Source: Lunatibacter salilacus
Lineage (GTDB): Bacteria; Bacteroidota; Bacteroidia; Cytophagales; Cyclobacteriaceae
Length of the DNA stretch: 64,000 bases
Assembly (NCBI RefSeq): GCF_009797935.1
Contig: NZ_VOLC01000003.1
Coordinates: forward strand, 391,991 to 455,990
Direction: 5' to 3'
The notes beneath the pieces were generated by a model that saw nothing but the letters and a program-made list of their open reading frames with translations, did not search any database and was not told where the DNA came from. Position 1 is the stretch's first letter. Each line of letters opens with the position of its first letter. Below, piece after piece: positions 53,639-61,620 of the stretch. The position numbers and the translations under genes are program-made.

Positions 53639-54649
53639 TTATAGACTTGCCATGGCTTTTATTACCTGGTTGGCTGGGTCGGTCCATGAGTTAAAGTCAT
53701 CTATCAATTGTTCGAAAGACACCTGATGGGTTACATACATTTCGGTGGGAAATAACTTTTTGGCAAGGGTCTCCATCACAAATAAAAAGTCCTCCTTGGT
53801 TGCGTTTCTACTACAGAGAATGCTGGTTTCTTTGGCGTGGAGACTGGGATGGTGGAAACTCAGAAAATCCTTGTATAGCCCCACTAGCAGGTATTTCCCT
53901 CCATGGCCCATGAATTCGACGCCCGATTCCAGGGCAGCCTTGTTGCCCGTAGCATCGAATACCACATCACAGAGGTCTGATTCAGTCAGTTTACTGACTT
54001 CATTCTTAGCTGAACTGCCTGCTAGGAGGGTATGGTCCGCTCCGAAATGGGAAGCAGCTACTTGTAGGCGTTGTTCATTGAGGTCCATGGCTATTACAGT
54101 GCCCCCTGCCAGGTTGGCAAACCTGATAATTGCCAAACCGATAGGGCCGCATCCAATCACCAATATACGTTGGCCAGGGGTGATTTGTGCTCTTTTTACG
54201 GCATGAGCAGCGATGCAGAGCGGTTCAATGATTGCTATTTCTTCCCAACTTAAATTAGGGGCAGGAATTAACAGTCGGCCTGAGACAGCTATGATCTCCT
54301 GCATTCCTCCGTCTATATGCACACCTAAGACCTTTAGAGATGCACAGCAGTTAGTTTTTCCCGCACGGCATGCCAAGCAGGAACCGCAGTTTATGTAGGG
54401 AATGATAGCCACCTTATCTCCGGAGGTAAATTCCCGATTACCATTTGGATCGTATATTTCACCTGCCAATTCATGTCCAAGAATCCGTGGATAGGTAAAA
54501 AAAGCCTGATTACCGGCAAAGGCATGTAAATCCGTACCGCAAATACCGATTCTTCTGATCTTGACGAGCACTTCATCAGTTGCAGGTGTTGGAATTTCAT
54601 GTGTTTTCAGCGTTAGTTTGCCTGGTATTTCACATACTATATATTTCAT
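53639..54649 (-). CDS. Zinc-dependent medium-chain dehydrogenase, LgoD (L-galactonate dehydrogenase)-like
   Basis: 336 residues from the ATG at 54649 (MKYIVCEIPGKLTLK); the longer frame to 54730 would include the terminator at 54689 and has no family similarity. Catalytic zinc ligands in GICGTDLHAF and GHELAGE; four structural-zinc Cys in CGSCLACRAGKTNCC; NAD-binding GCGPIGLAIIRFANLAGG. The segment GTDLHAFAGNQAFFTYPRIL and the later SRNATKEDF closely follow E. coli LgoD (YjjN), which oxidises L-galactonate. The exact substrate here is uncertain; a sugar acid or polyol is likely. Next to it lie the SdhAB pair (convergent) and the DUF3857 pair (same strand, upstream). Confidence 0.82.
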   Translation of the reverse strand: MKYIVCEIPGKLTLKTHEIPTPATDEVLVKIRRIGICGTDLHAFAGNQAFFTYPRILGHELAGEIYDPNGNREFTSGDKVAIIPYINCGSCLACRAGKTNCCASLKVLGVHIDGGMQEIIAVSGRLLIPAPNLSWEEIAIIEPLCIAAHAVKRAQITPGQRILVIGCGPIGLAIIRFANLAGGTVIAMDLNEQRLQVAASHFGADHTLLAGSSAKNEVSKLTESDLCDVVFDATGNKAALESGVEFMGHGGKYLLVGLYKDFLSFHHPSLHAKETSILCSRNATKEDFLFVMETLAKKLFPTEMYVTHQVSFEQLIDDFNSWTDPANQVIKAMASL

Positions 54650-54688
54650 GGATGGGGAAGATTTAATAATAGCTTCCCAAAAGTAAAA

Positions 54689-54713
54689 AAAGAAGGCGAA
54701 TACCGCCTTCTTT
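54689..54713 (-). terminator. Rho-independent terminator after the DUF3857 gene pair
   Basis: AAAGAAGGCG pairs with CGCCTTCTTT around AATAC; on the minus strand TTTTTTACTTTT follows. It ends the transcript of the gene stopping at 54747 and lies ahead of the dehydrogenase start (54649). Confidence 0.88.
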
Positions 54714-54746
54714 GATCTATTATATTCCAAATAATGATGTGATTCC

Positions 54747-56717
54747 CTAGGGCTTAACTTCTTCTGCTACTGCATTTATTGTTATCTTTTGGAGAATTAG
54801 CGGTTCTTGCAGCTTACTTGTAAGGATTTCCATAAAGTATTTCAGGTTAGGGTAATTTTCGGCAATTACAAAGTTGTCTTTGACGGAAAGCAATGCATTA
54901 ACCTGTACGTTATTATTCATAGCAACTGTTTGATAGGAAAAGGATAGGGTGCCATCAGGAATAGTTAACGAGATATTTTCAGGATAATCATCCAGTTCGT
55001 ACCCCTCAGGTACGATAATGTTGGCAGAATAACGGTCATTGACCGTGTAATTGAAATCAACTGGGAAGGTTCTTGCGTCTGCGGTAAATGGGTTTTCCGT
55101 CCATCGACTTATAGCGAAGGGTTTGATAAATACGTTTTCGCCTTCCCCATACTTTTCCCGGGTTTCGATGGAGGTTTCCAAAACGTGGCGGTTCGAAATA
55201 GTTTTAATGGAAGGTTCAAACTTTATTACTTCGACATCCGGAGTTATCAAAATACTATTCTTAAAGGATTCAAGAGCGTCTTTTTGAGTGATATCTCCAT
55301 ATACCAATGCGTCGTAATCCATTAGCCGTAGGTTAACAGTGGATATAAATCCATTATTAGGGGTGGATTTGATTTCTACAAACTGATTAATTCCAGATCG
55401 GTGCCCAATTTTTACAGGCATCAATCCACTCTCCTTTTCCATTAGCAAGAAACCCTCATTAACATGAAAATCCAACGGGAGGTACCCCAAGGGTCTATCT
55501 GGATTACATGCATCAACAAAGTGCAGCTTGTCCTCCGTATTTACGACTAGCATCAGGTGATTAAATTGATCGGCAAAAGGAAAGGCCACCAAATCAGATC
55601 TTCCATTGCCCTTACTGCTAATCATAACAGGATGCGCTACTATTCCCGATGCATTTAGTAAGGCCATTAAAGAAAGATTGATTTCCGCCCGGTTTCCTTT
55701 TTTGTTTACCAGCATATCCTTTAGCGATTGATCTGGGACTATACTTCCTTTACCGTCGTAGGTGAAGTTCTGGGTTACATAAGAATAGTATTCCTGCAAT
55801 ATTTCTGATTTGTTTTTCCCAGTAGTATCGATGACCGGAAATGATTTGCTCACGTTTTTATCGGGTTTTGTATAGGAAGCAAAGGCTCTCCTTTCCATGA
55901 AAAAATCTGCCAATTCCTGCCAATTGCTGAACATATTCTTGTAGTCGGATTCTGTTTGGCCCAATATGTTTGTTGATTGGGATTTATACCCGGCAAGTTG
56001 GAACTGCACCTTTTCAAGGTAATCCGAGAAATGGTTCATATACGGTTCAGCTTTGACAGACCTGAGATCAGTCAAGTTCCACCGATATAGTCCGCTGGAT
56101 CCGATTCTGTATTTAGCAGTAACAACTTTAAAGCCTTGCCCTAACATTCTGTAATCAAGAAATTCAGGAACGGCAAGCGAATAGGATGATTTAATTGTGG
56201 GAATGTTGTTTTGAAATACCCATCCATCCACAAACAAAATGGCTTTGTCTAACTTAGTGTAGGCGTACTCTAAAATAGATCCCTCTTTAACTTCCGGAAA
56301 GGTGAAGCGTATTTCTTTGTGTCCGTTACCAGCATCCACTTCAAAAAAATCACTTTTTGAAAGCTTGGTTACTTTATCTATTCCATTCTCTCTATTTACA
56401 ATCTGGGCTCGGAGACGCTGAATGGTTTCAATCCCTTCTTTGCCATCATAATATGCTAGATGCACATCGCCATGAGATTTCCCACTTTCCTTTAATACTT
56501 TAATCCGTCGGTGAATCTCACTGTGTAGCTGAACACCACTGAAAAAGCTGGTGTTGATTTCCTCCAAAACTACAGCGTCAGAACCAGGTTCAAAGGGGAC
56601 ATCAGTCAACTCAAACTCCCATGGGGAGTACTTCCCAAATTTCATTTCTTGGGCGTAAACGGGCCTTACCTCCAGTAGGATACCCACGAGAAAGGTAAAA
56701 ATTAGTGTTCGTTTCAT
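54747..56717 (-). CDS. DUF3857/transglutaminase-like protein without catalytic Cys
   Basis: 656 residues with signal peptide (RTLIFTFLVGILLEVRPVYA). A DUF3857 beta domain (about 60-240) is followed by a transglutaminase-like core: GNRAEINLSLMALLNASGIVA stands where active members have a G-D-C stretch, then FPFADQFNHLMLVV with His and FVDACNPDRPLGYLP with the Asp. Because the Cys is missing it is probably not an enzyme, but may bind peptide or glycan, or act with its neighbour. It lies 6 bases downstream of the other DUF3857 gene and shares its terminator at 54689. The pair is typical of Bacteroidota, function unknown. Confidence 0.88.
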   Translation of the reverse strand: MKRTLIFTFLVGILLEVRPVYAQEMKFGKYSPWEFELTDVPFEPGSDAVVLEEINTSFFSGVQLHSEIHRRIKVLKESGKSHGDVHLAYYDGKEGIETIQRLRAQIVNRENGIDKVTKLSKSDFFEVDAGNGHKEIRFTFPEVKEGSILEYAYTKLDKAILFVDGWVFQNNIPTIKSSYSLAVPEFLDYRMLGQGFKVVTAKYRIGSSGLYRWNLTDLRSVKAEPYMNHFSDYLEKVQFQLAGYKSQSTNILGQTESDYKNMFSNWQELADFFMERRAFASYTKPDKNVSKSFPVIDTTGKNKSEILQEYYSYVTQNFTYDGKGSIVPDQSLKDMLVNKKGNRAEINLSLMALLNASGIVAHPVMISSKGNGRSDLVAFPFADQFNHLMLVVNTEDKLHFVDACNPDRPLGYLPLDFHVNEGFLLMEKESGLMPVKIGHRSGINQFVEIKSTPNNGFISTVNLRLMDYDALVYGDITQKDALESFKNSILITPDVEVIKFEPSIKTISNRHVLETSIETREKYGEGENVFIKPFAISRWTENPFTADARTFPVDFNYTVNDRYSANIIVPEGYELDDYPENISLTIPDGTLSFSYQTVAMNNNVQVNALLSVKDNFVIAENYPNLKYFMEILTSKLQEPLILQKITINAVAEEVKP

Positions 56718-56723
56718 AGGGTT

Positions 56724-58556
56724 TTACTTTTTAAAAATTAGTTGTTTTTGAAATTCCTTTTGCATTCCTAATAAAATCTCCCCGTTGGACACACCGCTGT
56801 CGTAAGACGGAAGATAGGTGTTAATTTTTTTGTAAATCACCAGCTTTTTGGCCTCCTGAACGGTTTCCAGAGAATGTCTGTAATGGGGGGTTTCAACGGA
56901 CCATGAGGGCTGATCTCCGTCAAAAACTAAGGGTTGGTCGGTGTTGATTTCAAGGGTTTCTTCGTATTCCCAGCTTTCATTGTTCATCTCTTCGATGGGG
57001 GATTTGTTCCAAGAAAGTGGTATCATTATCCGTTTTGCGGTATTTTGGGAAAAGCGGGCCACAAGGCCTTCGTAGGACACCTCCGCCGTGGGGATATTAC
57101 GTTCTTGGCCGACAGAAATATGGAACGACTGCAAATTTAGACCCCTTCCTCCAAGGTGCGTGTTTAAAAAATCCTTTTGTTCCTTCTCCGAAAGTTGATA
57201 CGTTAGGGGACCGAAAATTTCTGCAGGTTGTCCCTGATAGCTGGAGACACCTTTGATTTTAGCATCACCGTTTTCCATTAGGTCTACCTGTAACGAAACC
57301 TTTCTTTTGTTAAATTTACTGTCCGAATAGGAGGGAGTTCGGGCGATTAGTCCTCCATTTTCGTTAATGACCAAAACGGGACGGTCTTTGGTAAAGCTGC
57401 CTAAGTATCCGGCGGGAAGGGTATTGGAGGTACATTCCAGCCAAAGGGTGTCTCCGGGTAATGGAACACGCAAGATTACGTGGTTAAACTGGTTGGAAGG
57501 AAAACCCACATCAATGGGATCTTCGTCATCACCCGCATACACCAACGTATAGTCGGAGGGAATGCCTGCTTCCTTAAGTAGTGATTTCATCAGCATGCTT
57601 AGACCCTTACAGTCCCCGTATTTCAGGGCAGCCACGTCAGCGGCTTTCATGGACCTCCAGCCTCCGATTCCCATCTGTATACTGACATAGCGGTAGTTTT
57701 TCTGCAGGTATTTATATAGGATGCTAATTTTTTCAAAATCATCTGTTACACCGTCTGTCAATATTCGGACTTGATTTTTCATCTCATCAGGCAATTCGTC
57801 CCTTCCAGCATTTAGAAGGTTAAACCAACTGCCAAACGATTCCCAGGAATCCATAGTCGCTTCGTATCCTTCCATGGCAAATTTGACCGGGGCCAACGCT
57901 ACGTAAGGAAGGTCCATGTCTTCATCGCTTTTTTCTATCACAGGAAGGTCACCTGCTTCCCATCTGAGCTTCTGCCAGCCTGTAGATTCACCAGGAGTTG
58001 AAATTCCACTAAGCAAGTTTTCTTTATACCTTAACCCCATGCTTTCAGGATAGAATACTTCCAGAGTTGATGCTGAGACCTTTTGATGATAGTAGCTGTT
58101 TGGATACCATTTGGGAAGGTTAAAATTTCCGGATTTTTTTAAAGTTACCGCCACCTCTACCCTTAATGGAACGGGAATATTTTCCAACATTAAATATTTA
58201 ACCCTAGAATCCTCGAAAAATGAACCTTCTCCGATTACTGCCCGGTCGCTAAGATCCTTTGTCCGAATTCTTCGGATGGTTTTGCCGCTTTTGGGATCTA
58301 TTATCCGGGCTTCGAAATTTTCTATTTTGGTGAATTGGTCGATGTTAATGGAATAGCTACCATGGTCAAGCCCTTTGGTGTCGGTAATCAGAGTGTTTTG
58401 TCGAATGTCAACGAGGTAGCTATAATCCTCCTGAATGGTTATCCGTTGGTGCTTTTCCAAAGTGGAATAGGCTCGCACATCATTTTGCGAAAAACCATTG
58501 GTTTTCACAAAAAAAAGGACGATAATAATCAAAAATCTGCTTAAAAATGTATTCAT
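56724..58556 (-). CDS. DUF3857 and transglutaminase-like protein with Cys-His site
   Basis: 610 residues. Signal peptide (FLIIIVLFFVKTNGFSQ). DUF3857 domain at about 35-220, then the transglutaminase-like core with VAALKYGDCKGLSMLMKSLL (nucleophile Cys), FPSNQFNHVILRV (His) and DTLWLECTS (acidic residue). The Cys-His pair is intact, unlike the paralogue that follows. The rest is beta-rich to the C terminus. Secreted or periplasmic; peptide or amide chemistry possible but unproven. First gene of the two-gene unit; the promoter lies in the 406-base gap to the YiaK-like gene. Confidence 0.9.
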   Translation of the reverse strand: MNTFLSRFLIIIVLFFVKTNGFSQNDVRAYSTLEKHQRITIQEDYSYLVDIRQNTLITDTKGLDHGSYSINIDQFTKIENFEARIIDPKSGKTIRRIRTKDLSDRAVIGEGSFFEDSRVKYLMLENIPVPLRVEVAVTLKKSGNFNLPKWYPNSYYHQKVSASTLEVFYPESMGLRYKENLLSGISTPGESTGWQKLRWEAGDLPVIEKSDEDMDLPYVALAPVKFAMEGYEATMDSWESFGSWFNLLNAGRDELPDEMKNQVRILTDGVTDDFEKISILYKYLQKNYRYVSIQMGIGGWRSMKAADVAALKYGDCKGLSMLMKSLLKEAGIPSDYTLVYAGDDEDPIDVGFPSNQFNHVILRVPLPGDTLWLECTSNTLPAGYLGSFTKDRPVLVINENGGLIARTPSYSDSKFNKRKVSLQVDLMENGDAKIKGVSSYQGQPAEIFGPLTYQLSEKEQKDFLNTHLGGRGLNLQSFHISVGQERNIPTAEVSYEGLVARFSQNTAKRIMIPLSWNKSPIEEMNNESWEYEETLEINTDQPLVFDGDQPSWSVETPHYRHSLETVQEAKKLVIYKKINTYLPSYDSGVSNGEILLGMQKEFQKQLIFKK

Positions 58557-58962
58557 ACTAAAAAAGGTTAAAGTCTACGAAATTTAAAATTTTTATTTGA
58601 AAAATTAATGCGCCGTATGACATTTTTTTTTCTTTTTTAAAACAAATTTTCTTCCGCCTATATTCCACCGAAAAATGGATTATGTCCCCTTTCTATTGAA
58701 GGGATAAACCTACCTGGTAAGGTATTGAGTTAACCATCGGTTTTGTTACTTCCTTCAATGAATTCGTTGATTTTCTATGACTTGTAACTTATTCCGGTTT
58801 GATAAAATTAGTCCGTGTCGATAATTGATACTTTAAATGGATATGGTCATTTGGATTGGTGAATGGATTTGGTGAACTTGTATTTTGTAAGGATATTAAA
58901 AAAAAACCGAACTCATCTTCAAAGAAGAACTGAATTAAAGAACAATTATATAAAGTAACGAA
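58557..58962. other. Divergent gap between DUF3857 pair and YiaK-like gene
   Basis: 406 AT-rich bases. I see A/T runs but no convincing promoter box, repeat or small gene. Confidence 0.4.
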
Positions 58963-59991
58963 ATGGTAGCAAATGAACTTCGGATCACATTTAAGGAAAT
59001 GACAGACACCTTTGTGACTATTCTGTTGCAAAACGGTTTTTCACCATCAAAAGCCTCCCTTTGTGCGGATCTTTTTGCCAAATCCAGTTTGGATGGGGTG
59101 CCCTCCCACGGGTTAAATCGTTTTCCTGAATTCATTCGCCTCGTCAAAGAGGGATACGTGATCCCAACTGCCGAACCAACACAAGAATTTGCCCTGCCGG
59201 TATTTGAACGATGGAATGGCAATCTGGGTCCGGGCATGCTGAATGCCAGTTTCGCAATGCAAAAGGCTATAAACATGGCTAAACTAAATGGCATAGGTTG
59301 TGTTTCCTTGAACAATACCAATCACTGGATGAGGGCTGGAAATTATGGCTGGCAAGCCGTGGAGGCTGGCTGCGTGGGAATATGCTTCACCAACACCCTT
59401 CCAAACATGCCCGCTTGGGGAGGGAAGGAACCCAAACTTGGAAATAACCCGCTGGTGTTGGCTGTACCCTCCGGAGATCAGGGTGTGGTGCTCGATATGG
59501 CCATGTCCCAATTTTCGTATGGAAAAATGGGTACTTATCTGCGAAAGGGAGAAGATTTACCTTTTGACGCCGGGTTTGATGGGGAAGGACAGCTTACCAA
59601 AAAGCCCGCAGATATCTTAGCCGGAAATCTTGCCCTGCCATTTGGTATGTGGAAGGGATCCGGACTCTCTCTTATGCTCAATATGATCAGTTCGTTAATT
59701 TCGGGGGGTAAGGCAACGCATGAAATTGGACGGGAGAAAGAAGAACACGCCATTTCCCAATTTTTTCTCTGCCTGGATCCGGAGAAATTGGGTTTGGAGA
59801 CCAAACTATTTAAGGAAAGAGCAGACGAAATTTTGCAGGATTTGACCGATTCTAAGGTGTTTCAAGGGAAGGAGGTCCATTTTCCAGGACAGCAATCCCT
59901 CAAGAATCGCCGGGTAAACCTGGCAAATGGAATACCTGTTGAAAAAGCGATCTGGGAAAGTGTCCTGCGGATGGTCAAGGAAAATAGTTAA
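58963..59991 (+). CDS. Ldh-family oxidoreductase, 2,3-diketo-L-gulonate reductase (YiaK)-like
   Basis: NAD(P)-dependent 2-oxo-acid reductase, 342 residues. SHGLNRFPEFIRLVKEGYVI near residue 45, the NTNHWMRAGNYGWQAVEAG stretch with the active His, GNNPLVLAVPSGDQGVVLDM and MGWKGSGLS-like FGMWKGSGLSLMLNMISSL are the conserved blocks of the malate/L-lactate dehydrogenase (Ldh) family. The NHWMRAGNYGWQA sequence and the FSYGKMGTYLRKG stretch are closer to E. coli YiaK (DlgD) than to malate dehydrogenases. This suits sugar-acid catabolism, as with the LgoD-like gene nearby. Followed 3 bases later by the P-loop kinase. Confidence 0.82.
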   Translation: MVANELRITFKEMTDTFVTILLQNGFSPSKASLCADLFAKSSLDGVPSHGLNRFPEFIRLVKEGYVIPTAEPTQEFALPVFERWNGNLGPGMLNASFAMQKAINMAKLNGIGCVSLNNTNHWMRAGNYGWQAVEAGCVGICFTNTLPNMPAWGGKEPKLGNNPLVLAVPSGDQGVVLDMAMSQFSYGKMGTYLRKGEDLPFDAGFDGEGQLTKKPADILAGNLALPFGMWKGSGLSLMLNMISSLISGGKATHEIGREKEEHAISQFFLCLDPEKLGLETKLFKERADEILQDLTDSKVFQGKEVHFPGQQSLKNRRVNLANGIPVEKAIWESVLRMVKENS

Positions 59992-59994
59992 TCT

Positions 59995-60501
59995 ATGAAA
60001 AAACTAATTTTGGTAATGGGTTTGCCGGGTTCAGGTAAAAGCTTCTTCGCAGAGCGGCTGGCTTTAGAATTAGGGGCAAAATACCTCAGTAGTGACAGGG
60101 AAAGAAACCGCCTGGGAAACAGAGACCAATACTCCCCCGAAGATAAGTTAAAAGTCTACCAGCATTTAAAGCGTTTAGCCAAAGAGGCATTGAGTAAAGA
60201 AAATACAGTTATCATCGACGCCACATTTTATCTCCAACAAATGCGGGATTTATTTTCAAACTTGGCGGTTGATGAGGGTGCTGACGTCTTTTATTTTAAT
60301 ATTACGGCGGACGAAGAACTGATTCGGGAGAGGCTTCGCCAACCCCGCTCCGATAGTCAGGCAGATTTTTCCGTATATGAACAAATTAAGGAAATGTTCG
60401 AGCCGTTTATCATGAAGGTGATTGTATTGGAATCCAAGAAAGACAATATCGCATTTCTGTTGGAAAAAGCGTTAGACTATATCGGCCATGGAGAAAACTG
60501 A
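59995..60501 (+). CDS. P-loop kinase (zeta-toxin/AAA-33-like)
   Basis: 168 residues. Walker A at 9-16 (GLPGSGKS), the SSDRERNRLG stretch, NTVIIDATFYLQQMR (Walker B-like Asp) and the RLRQPRSDSQADFSVY region resemble small ATP-binding kinases and the C-terminal half of the APH/AAA fusion family. It probably phosphorylates a small molecule or pairs with the next gene. Its last 14 bases overlap the APH-like gene, so the two are coupled. It does not contain a toxin-specific motif I can name. Confidence 0.8.
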   Translation: MKKLILVMGLPGSGKSFFAERLALELGAKYLSSDRERNRLGNRDQYSPEDKLKVYQHLKRLAKEALSKENTVIIDATFYLQQMRDLFSNLAVDEGADVFYFNITADEELIRERLRQPRSDSQADFSVYEQIKEMFEPFIMKVIVLESKKDNIAFLLEKALDYIGHGEN

Positions 60502-61504
60502 TGTCCAAGAGTTGGTGCAACATGCCGCACTCTACAGCCAAAAGTTTGAAGGGGATTTTCAGGAAACCCACATTTCCTGGGTGTTGTTTACGGCAGACTT
60601 TGCATTGAAAATTAAAAAGCCTGTAAAGCTGACCTTTCTCGATTTTTCTACCTTGGAACTACGCAAACATTTTTGTGAGCAGGAAGTAAAGCTCAATTGC
60701 CGTTTTTCAGAGATATACCTTGGCGTGGAAGCTCTTACCCGGGAAGGTAAAAAATGGCTAATCGGAAATGAAGGTAGTCAAGTGTGGGATTACGGGGTCG
60801 TCATGAAAAAGCAGGATAACTCGCTTCGTATGGACTGTCTTCTTTCCAAAAATCAGGTAAGCAAGGCGGTAATTGACCAATTGGCCCATCAGGTGGCGAA
60901 TTTCCACAAAGATGCTGCTGTTATTTCAGCTCCATTTGAACTGAATAAGGCAAAAGAGACTTTTCGTGACCTTAGATCTGTATTGGTTCACTTTAAAAAG
61001 TTGCCAGATAATGAGTGGACTGATGTGATTGAAGACTCGATCAAATTTAGCGATGAATTTCTGACGGAAAATCAGGATCAATTTATTGACAGGACAAATG
61101 CCGGCAATGTTAGGGATGTTCACGGTGATCTGCATAGCCGAAATATTTTTTTGAGTCCAGAACCTGTCATTTTTGACTGCATCGAATTTAACGATACGTT
61201 TCGTCAGATCGATGTCTGGTATGAAGTTGCATTTCTTTGTATGGATATAGAGTCTTACGGACGTCGGGAGCTTTCAGAAGATTTTTTCAAATTATATTGT
61301 AGTCAAAAAGGGGAGTTTGTCAACAAGGAGGAAATGCGAATTTTCACCTATTTCAAAATGCTTAGGGCCAATATCCGGGCTAAGGTTTTGGCCCTTCAGG
61401 CTGGCGACGAAATTTCTTTTGAGACCACTATTAAAAGTTTGGCGGGGTCAATTCGTTACCTGCAACTAATGAAATCATATATGGAAGAGCTCAGACAACT
61501 CTAA
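60488..61504 (+). CDS. Aminoglycoside-phosphotransferase-fold kinase
   Basis: 338 residues, protein-kinase-like APH fold. The N lobe has FALKIKKPVKLTFLDF with the ATP-binding Lys. The catalytic loop is VHGDLHSRNIFLS (Asp and Asn), and the metal Asp is in VIFDCIEFNDTFR. Many genomes carry these as one fused protein with a P-loop half (APH domain plus ATP-binding domain). Here the two parts are split, kinase first, overlapping by 14 bases. Substrate unknown; the fused family is not shown to give drug resistance. Confidence 0.85.
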   Translation: MEKTDVQELVQHAALYSQKFEGDFQETHISWVLFTADFALKIKKPVKLTFLDFSTLELRKHFCEQEVKLNCRFSEIYLGVEALTREGKKWLIGNEGSQVWDYGVVMKKQDNSLRMDCLLSKNQVSKAVIDQLAHQVANFHKDAAVISAPFELNKAKETFRDLRSVLVHFKKLPDNEWTDVIEDSIKFSDEFLTENQDQFIDRTNAGNVRDVHGDLHSRNIFLSPEPVIFDCIEFNDTFRQIDVWYEVAFLCMDIESYGRRELSEDFFKLYCSQKGEFVNKEEMRIFTYFKMLRANIRAKVLALQAGDEISFETTIKSLAGSIRYLQLMKSYMEELRQL

Positions 61505-61553
61505 TACACTGAAAACTTGATTTAAATCATGTTTTGAAGTGATTAAGGTACTG

Positions 61554-61582
61554 GTTGCGCTTGATCTTTACTGGTAATTTTG
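61554..61582 (+). promoter_or_regulatory. Candidate promoter of the flavoprotein gene
   Basis: GTTG (61554-61557), 17 bases, TAATTTTG (61575-61582), a full match to TAnnTTTG with a near-consensus -33. The 5' UTR would be about 30 bases. Confidence 0.45.
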
Positions 61583-61620
61583 TGTTTCTATTACAATAGC
61601 TCACACATATTTATTTACCC

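Noticed and set aside
54650..54730. N-terminal extension of the LgoD-like dehydrogenase
   Set aside because: It contains the terminator hairpin of the DUF3857 transcript and has no similarity to the family.
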